A DNA stretch of 64,000 nt from Rhynchospora pubera (Eukaryota; Streptophyta; Magnoliopsida; Poales; Cyperaceae). The stretch covers positions 190,705,742 to 190,769,741 of the forward strand of contig CM051460.1 in NCBI GenBank assembly GCA_028095005.1, in the 5' to 3' direction. This document shows, in pieces, positions 59,891-64,000 of the stretch (position 1 is its first letter; every line of letters starts with the position of its first letter). Made by a program: the position numbers and the translations under genes. The notes below the pieces were generated by a model. It was not told the origin of the DNA. It made no database searches and was given only the letters and a program-made list of their open reading frames with translations.

Positions 59891-60802
59891 TCAATACATA
59901 TATTAATCCTGGGTATATGATCCAGATCCGAACACTGTAGCTAAGCACTGTTGGTTAACAGTGTGGCTGACAGTTGGGTCCCGCTCACATTTATCGGGTT
60001 CGAATCTGAGCAAAATTCAACCCTGCGTAGATATCTGGATTTTCTATGATAATCTAAATAAAATTCTAACACAACTGAAGACTATTTGTCACAAAAGATC
60101 CCATCTCGCAGTCCAGCCATGGGTGGGTCCACGCGTTTTGTGTACTGGTGGTGGTGATTAATTCATTGGGATTTTCTATGGCAATCGAAACAAAACCCAA
60201 TTACAAGTAGAAATTAGTTTTCATAGAAGATCCGATGTACCCTCTCCACTCGATTTCTACGGCAAGGGAGTGGAAAAATCAAACACATGGTGGGACCCAA
60301 CCTTCTATATGGTATGGTAAAAATAGTTTTTTTTCCCACTGTAGGACAACTGGACAAAGCAAAATCAGAACCGAATTTTCAATTTTGAAAATTCTGTTTG
60401 TTCTCGCCCTCATCCATTCTTAATTTTACATAACATGGATTTTAATTTTGTAATTGTTTCAGGACATTCCAAACCTCATTTCAACATGAAATATTATATA
60501 TCTTCTTAATAAATTATAGGTAAGCTCATGGTATTAATTATAGCTTGCAGAATATTTTACATAATTTTTGGAATCTCAATATACGTTTTCATGCAATTTC
60601 GGCAATATATGTTGCAAAAATTTTAATTATTATATTTTTGTTTGAAATGTAAGTATATTCTTGAGCGATTATGTACTATTAGCTACATACCATGTGAAAA
60701 ATTATTACGCAACACAACTGATTTATATGATCCCTCTAATTAATAAAATAAAAAAAAATAAAAAATAAAAATAGATTCGCGCAACGCGCGAAGCCCCGCT
60801 AG
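59891..60802 (+). mobile_element. Putative non-autonomous Helitron, 912 bp
   Basis: The right end has the Helitron 3' signature: hairpin TTCGCGC-AAC-GCGCGAA (60775-60791), then GCCCCG and CTAG, followed by T at 60803. A matching left end is A|TCAATACATATATTAATCC at 59891, which starts with TC after an A, as expected for insertion between A and T with no target duplication. The interior has two diverged 70-bp direct repeats (60032 and 60166, GGATTTTCTATG) and an internal GGGTTCGAATC that resembles a tRNA B box. There is no Rep/helicase gene. The left end is less certain than the right. Confidence 0.5.
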
Positions 60803-60815
60803 TATATATAAAAAG

Positions 60816-61283
60816 CAAGCTTCTAAATTTCTCCGAAATAACGGCGAAATAACAGAAATAGCGGTATTCTGTGTCAAACCGCATGAACGTTACAGTCTTA
60901 ATTGAGAAAATGACGTAACGGGTTATTTCAGTTATTTCGGCGATATAACACGTTATTTCAGTTATTTCGGCGAAATAACAAGCTGTTATTGCTACTATTG
61001 TTAAATTGTGCATTCAATATTGAACTATTATTAAATTGGTACAAGCTGCTACTGCTACTCAATATTGGTACACTGCAGTATATTGAATTTGGTATGGCCG
61101 TATGCTATTTGTATTGAGTATTGGAGATGTATAAACATATAAGTTGATAGTTATAGAATTAATGTGTGTCAAACTTTGAAAAAAACACTACACCGTTATA
61201 TCGCCGTTATAACATCGAAATAACACCGAAATAACATGGGGACCTGGACCGTCATACCGAAAAAACCGAAATTTAAAAGCTTG
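60816..61283. mobile_element. 468-bp hAT-like MITE
   Basis: Ends CAAGCTTCTAAATTTC and GAAATTTAAAAGCTTG, with the perfect 8-bp duplication ATAAAAAG (60808-60815, 61284-61291). The interior has many GAAATAAC/GTTATTTC motifs on both strands. Similar ends occur at 17948. Confidence 0.8.
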
Positions 61284-61789
61284 ATAAAAAGAAATCTCAA
61301 CAAAATATGTACAAGGCAGAGGTAGTTATTATTAAAAAGATGAATAAGTATACGGTAATTTAAATTAAAAGAAGCATCTAGTCAATAAGTCCTGATTTTA
61401 CAATTTAAACGAAATTTGAGTTAACTACAAAATAATATATGGACACAAATGAATTTTTTTAAGTTGTGTATAGTATAATTGGGAGTATAACTTTTTAATT
61501 TAGTGATTTAATGACCGAAATAATTGATTCAAATTGATTTAAAACATAAATTTTGTTTGCAGGAGATGTACCAAACATTTTAGTTGCTTGTTTAGAAAGA
61601 AAGGTAAATGTCTCCTTTGAGATTTTAAAAAATATATACCCTCTTTTTTTTTTTTTTTTTGCTCATTCGACATTATTTTTGAAGAATAGCATTTGTTTTT
61701 GATGTTTTGATGATTTAAAACTAAAACCGAGGTTTGAATTGATTAAACTTTAAAGCAATGGATAAACCGAGGTTTTAGAAAACATTAGG
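61284..61789. other. AT-rich spacer
   Basis: No gene. A T run lies at 61646-61663. Confidence 0.45.
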
Positions 61790-62485
61790 AAGTCCAGGAA
61801 TGGGAGGAGATGAGCGTCAGGGAAGGAAGAGCGAATCAGAGGGAGAGCGAATCAAAGAGGAGAGCGAAGGTTGAGGGAGAGCGAATCAAAGAGGAAAGCG
61901 AAGGCTGAAACTATAACTGTTATTAACTAGAACAATTGTTATACTAGCTAACAATGTTAAATATATTAAGCAGAACTGTTAAATATATTAAGTAGAATTG
62001 TTACTGTATTAAGTAGAACTGTTACTATATTAAGTAGAACATTATATATATTACTAGAACTGTTAAATATATTAAGTAGAACTGTTATTGTATTAAATAC
62101 GTAGAACATTTATATATATTACTAGAACTTTTATTGTATGAAGTAGAGCATTTATATATATTACTAAAACTTCTAAATATATTACTATAACTGTTAAATA
62201 TATTAACTAGAACTGTTACAATTGCATATCCCTTTCCTCTGTGTTGCTCCCTCCCCTTTGTGTCGCTGCCTTCCTCATCTCTGTGAGATGCTCATCTCGC
62301 ACCTCTGTTTCTCTCATCCCGCCCTCTCTCATCCCTTCATCCGAAAAAAGGAAAAAATACGTTATCATCCCCTCATCCTCACCCCCTCTTTCCTTTTCGG
62401 AATGCAATTAATTAATCTAATTGCTGGGAGGATGATGGGTATGATAGAATTTGAGGATGATCTTTATCAATCCCGATGGATGAAC
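61790..62485. mobile_element. TIR element with AACTGTTAAATATATTAAG tandem repeats
   Basis: Left part purine-rich with GATGAGCGTCAGGGAAGG, as at 39319. The middle (61910-62220) is an array of about 22-bp units. The right part is pyrimidine-rich and ends near GATGATCTTTATCAATCCCG, which inverted resembles the left end of the element at 20484. The left border was not found and no target duplication was seen. Open frames 62216-62407 and 62222-62533 are by-products of the simple sequence. Confidence 0.45.
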
Positions 62486-64000
62486 GTACAGACGAGCCAA
62501 AGATTAGATAATATATTTGAGTTGTTTTGGTGAGTCACGTGGTCTTAAAATAGAACACACGAAGGATTTGAATCATTTGGAAATCGAATCATTTTTTTTA
62601 TAACTAGCAAAAGATGTTGTGGGCAAATAAAAAAAAATAATGATATTATTATTGTTTCATATATAACTTTTATGTTAGACGCTAAAGATATGATAAAATC
62701 AATAATTTAGTATTTTCTTTCAAATAAATATATAATTTGGTAGTAATTTAATATTTTTCAATAAAAAGTCTGTCCTTGATCTAGATCATTGATCATATCA
62801 AATTGCACAAATTAATAGTCCATAATTGATATAAGAATTGTTTAGACCTTTTTTTGTCTGACATGTTTACTCTATCTGAGATGATTAACCGTTTCTAGAT
62901 GCTTTTATAAGTAGCGAGGATAAGGATTCTAAAATTATTGAATGCAAGTCGATTTTGGGTTAAAGATAATTCAGGTTTAGATTATTTGTTGAGGCGTCTC
63001 CAATTTAGAATTGTACGATTGAATATATCTTGAATTAAATTAGTTTAGCCTTTAAATTTATCAAATTTGGTTAAATTTAAATTTTTATCAATTTAAAAAG
63101 ATTTTTTTAAATTTGATTAGAATGATCACCTCTAATAATTAGATCTGTCAATATTGAGACGTATAAAAGTTTTAAAGTTCCGTATTAGCCGAACGAAACA
63201 TTAAACGAAATCCAAAATCCTGACGTTTACTAAATGAAACGTTAAACATAAACTAAACGTTAAATATTTAATGTGAGCTAATAAGAAAATTTCCTAAACA
63301 TGAAACGTAACGTTAAACATAAGAAAAAATATTGTTGTTCTCTAAACGGAACACTAATAATTTCGCGGATATTCTAACTAACATCCTAAGAAAATGACAT
63401 CCTTGACATCCTTTCTCCTCTTATTTTCCGCCGCTCTCTCCTCTATCTCCCATCAATATTTCATCATTTTCTCTCCTTCTGCACCATCTTCTCTTCTCCT
63501 TTTTCTTTCACCTCTTCTCTCACCGATCTCCTCTTCTCTGTTCTCCTCCCCTTTCTCCCGAACACATCTCCTCCTTTTTCTTTTATATCTTCTCTGTTGG
63601 TTAAACATTTTCTCTCGATTTGCCGATTTGCAAAACAACACCGAAACCTTTAAACTAACATCTCTTTTTAGTGTTTTATAGCTAAATTTATTGAAGAATG
63701 GATTAAAGCAAGTGTGGCACTTAGTTTGGAGCTTCAAGAGATTGCTTTGGTCTAGTTAGAGTCAGTAATTAAGGTTTAATTAAACTCTAAACTAATCTCA
63801 ATCAATTTGCTGGTAAAATGCTCAGTTTTTCTGTCCAGCGTCATACAACGCCATTTGCCGTTACACAACGCTGAGTTAATTCGATTTTAAATTGCAAAAT
63901 CTCTGACAAGGTTGGAACAACGTTACACAACGCTCAGTAGCGTTGTGCAACGTTAGTTCATTTGTTTTTAAACCAGTTAAATCCATTATTTCCCCTTGTC
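62486..64000. other. AT-rich DNA with CT block and ACAACG motifs
   Basis: No gene is recognised. 63,400-63,600 is a TCTCCTC-type low-complexity block that produces open frames on both strands. 63,840-63,950 contains repeated ACAACG/CGTTGT, including CACAACGCTCAGTAGCGTTG, a short hairpin. It may be the start of another LTR element that continues beyond the window. Confidence 0.4.

Noticed and set aside
59960..60010. Possible tRNA gene (GGGTTCGAATC and TGGCTGACAGTTGG)
   Set aside because: The two boxes are tRNA-like but no cloverleaf can be folded around them; at most a SINE-like motif inside the putative Helitron.
63394..63737. Opposed ORFs of 94-95 codons
   Set aside because: Products of a TCTCC low-complexity block; no motif.
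1..64000. CRISPR arrays, operons, bacterial or phage-like systems
   Set aside because: No regularly spaced identical repeats with unique spacers and no clustered uninterrupted genes; introns and transposons show plant nuclear DNA.

Overview
This is nuclear DNA of a flowering plant. The evidence is split genes with GT/AG introns whose proteins match plant-only families (a CC-NB-ARC-LRR resistance protein, mitochondrial LON1, a plant SEN1/UPF1-type helicase, an F-box/LRR protein), in an AT-rich background packed with plant transposons (Copia, LINE, hAT MITEs, Tourist-like MITEs, a Helitron end). I cannot name the species. A solo LTR resembling the Angela-type Copia elements of monocots is only a weak hint.

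Layout. 1-15,200 is a transposon graveyard: the 3' end of a LINE, a probable LTR/primer-site relic, a region bounded by a perfect 31-bp inverted repeat, two hAT elements with target duplications (5,155 and 6,136), and a decayed Copia element (gag near 10,560, integrase near 13,060) split by a gypsy-like relic. 15,277-20,062 is an apparently intact CC-NB-ARC-LRR gene with three coding exons (894 aa) and three MITE/hAT insertions in its introns. Seventeen bases after its stop codon lies a copied piece of LON1 exon 1 plus intron 1. That piece is split by a 3.2-kb TIR element, which itself carries a 1,761-bp solo LTR. An F-box/LRR gene follows on the minus strand (27,394-25,776), then a broken OB-fold gene (31,178), then the small RNA polymerase subunit gene RPB12.

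The RPB12 copy (minus strand, exons between 38,414 and 32,687) is split after its 11th coding base by a complete 4,954-bp Copia retrotransposon with a GGCGG target duplication. That Copia is itself degenerate and carries a 191-bp hAT MITE inside its reverse transcriptase. The right half holds two long, intact housekeeping genes: LON1 on the plus strand (20 exons, 998 aa, 41,020-48,430) and a SEN1-like SF1 helicase on the minus strand (7 coding exons, 1,261 aa, 58,510-50,906), placed tail to tail. The last 4.5 kb is again transposons: a Helitron 3' end, a hAT MITE and a tandem-repeat TIR element.

The window also records the order of some events. The LON1 copy behind the resistance gene lacks the MITE now in the parent intron, and the parent lacks the 3.2-kb element now in the copy, so both insertions came after the duplication. 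No operon-like organisation, tRNA/rRNA gene, CRISPR array or virus-like gene cluster is present. Exon boundaries were set by eye from splice consensus, reading frame and family recall; no alignment was run.
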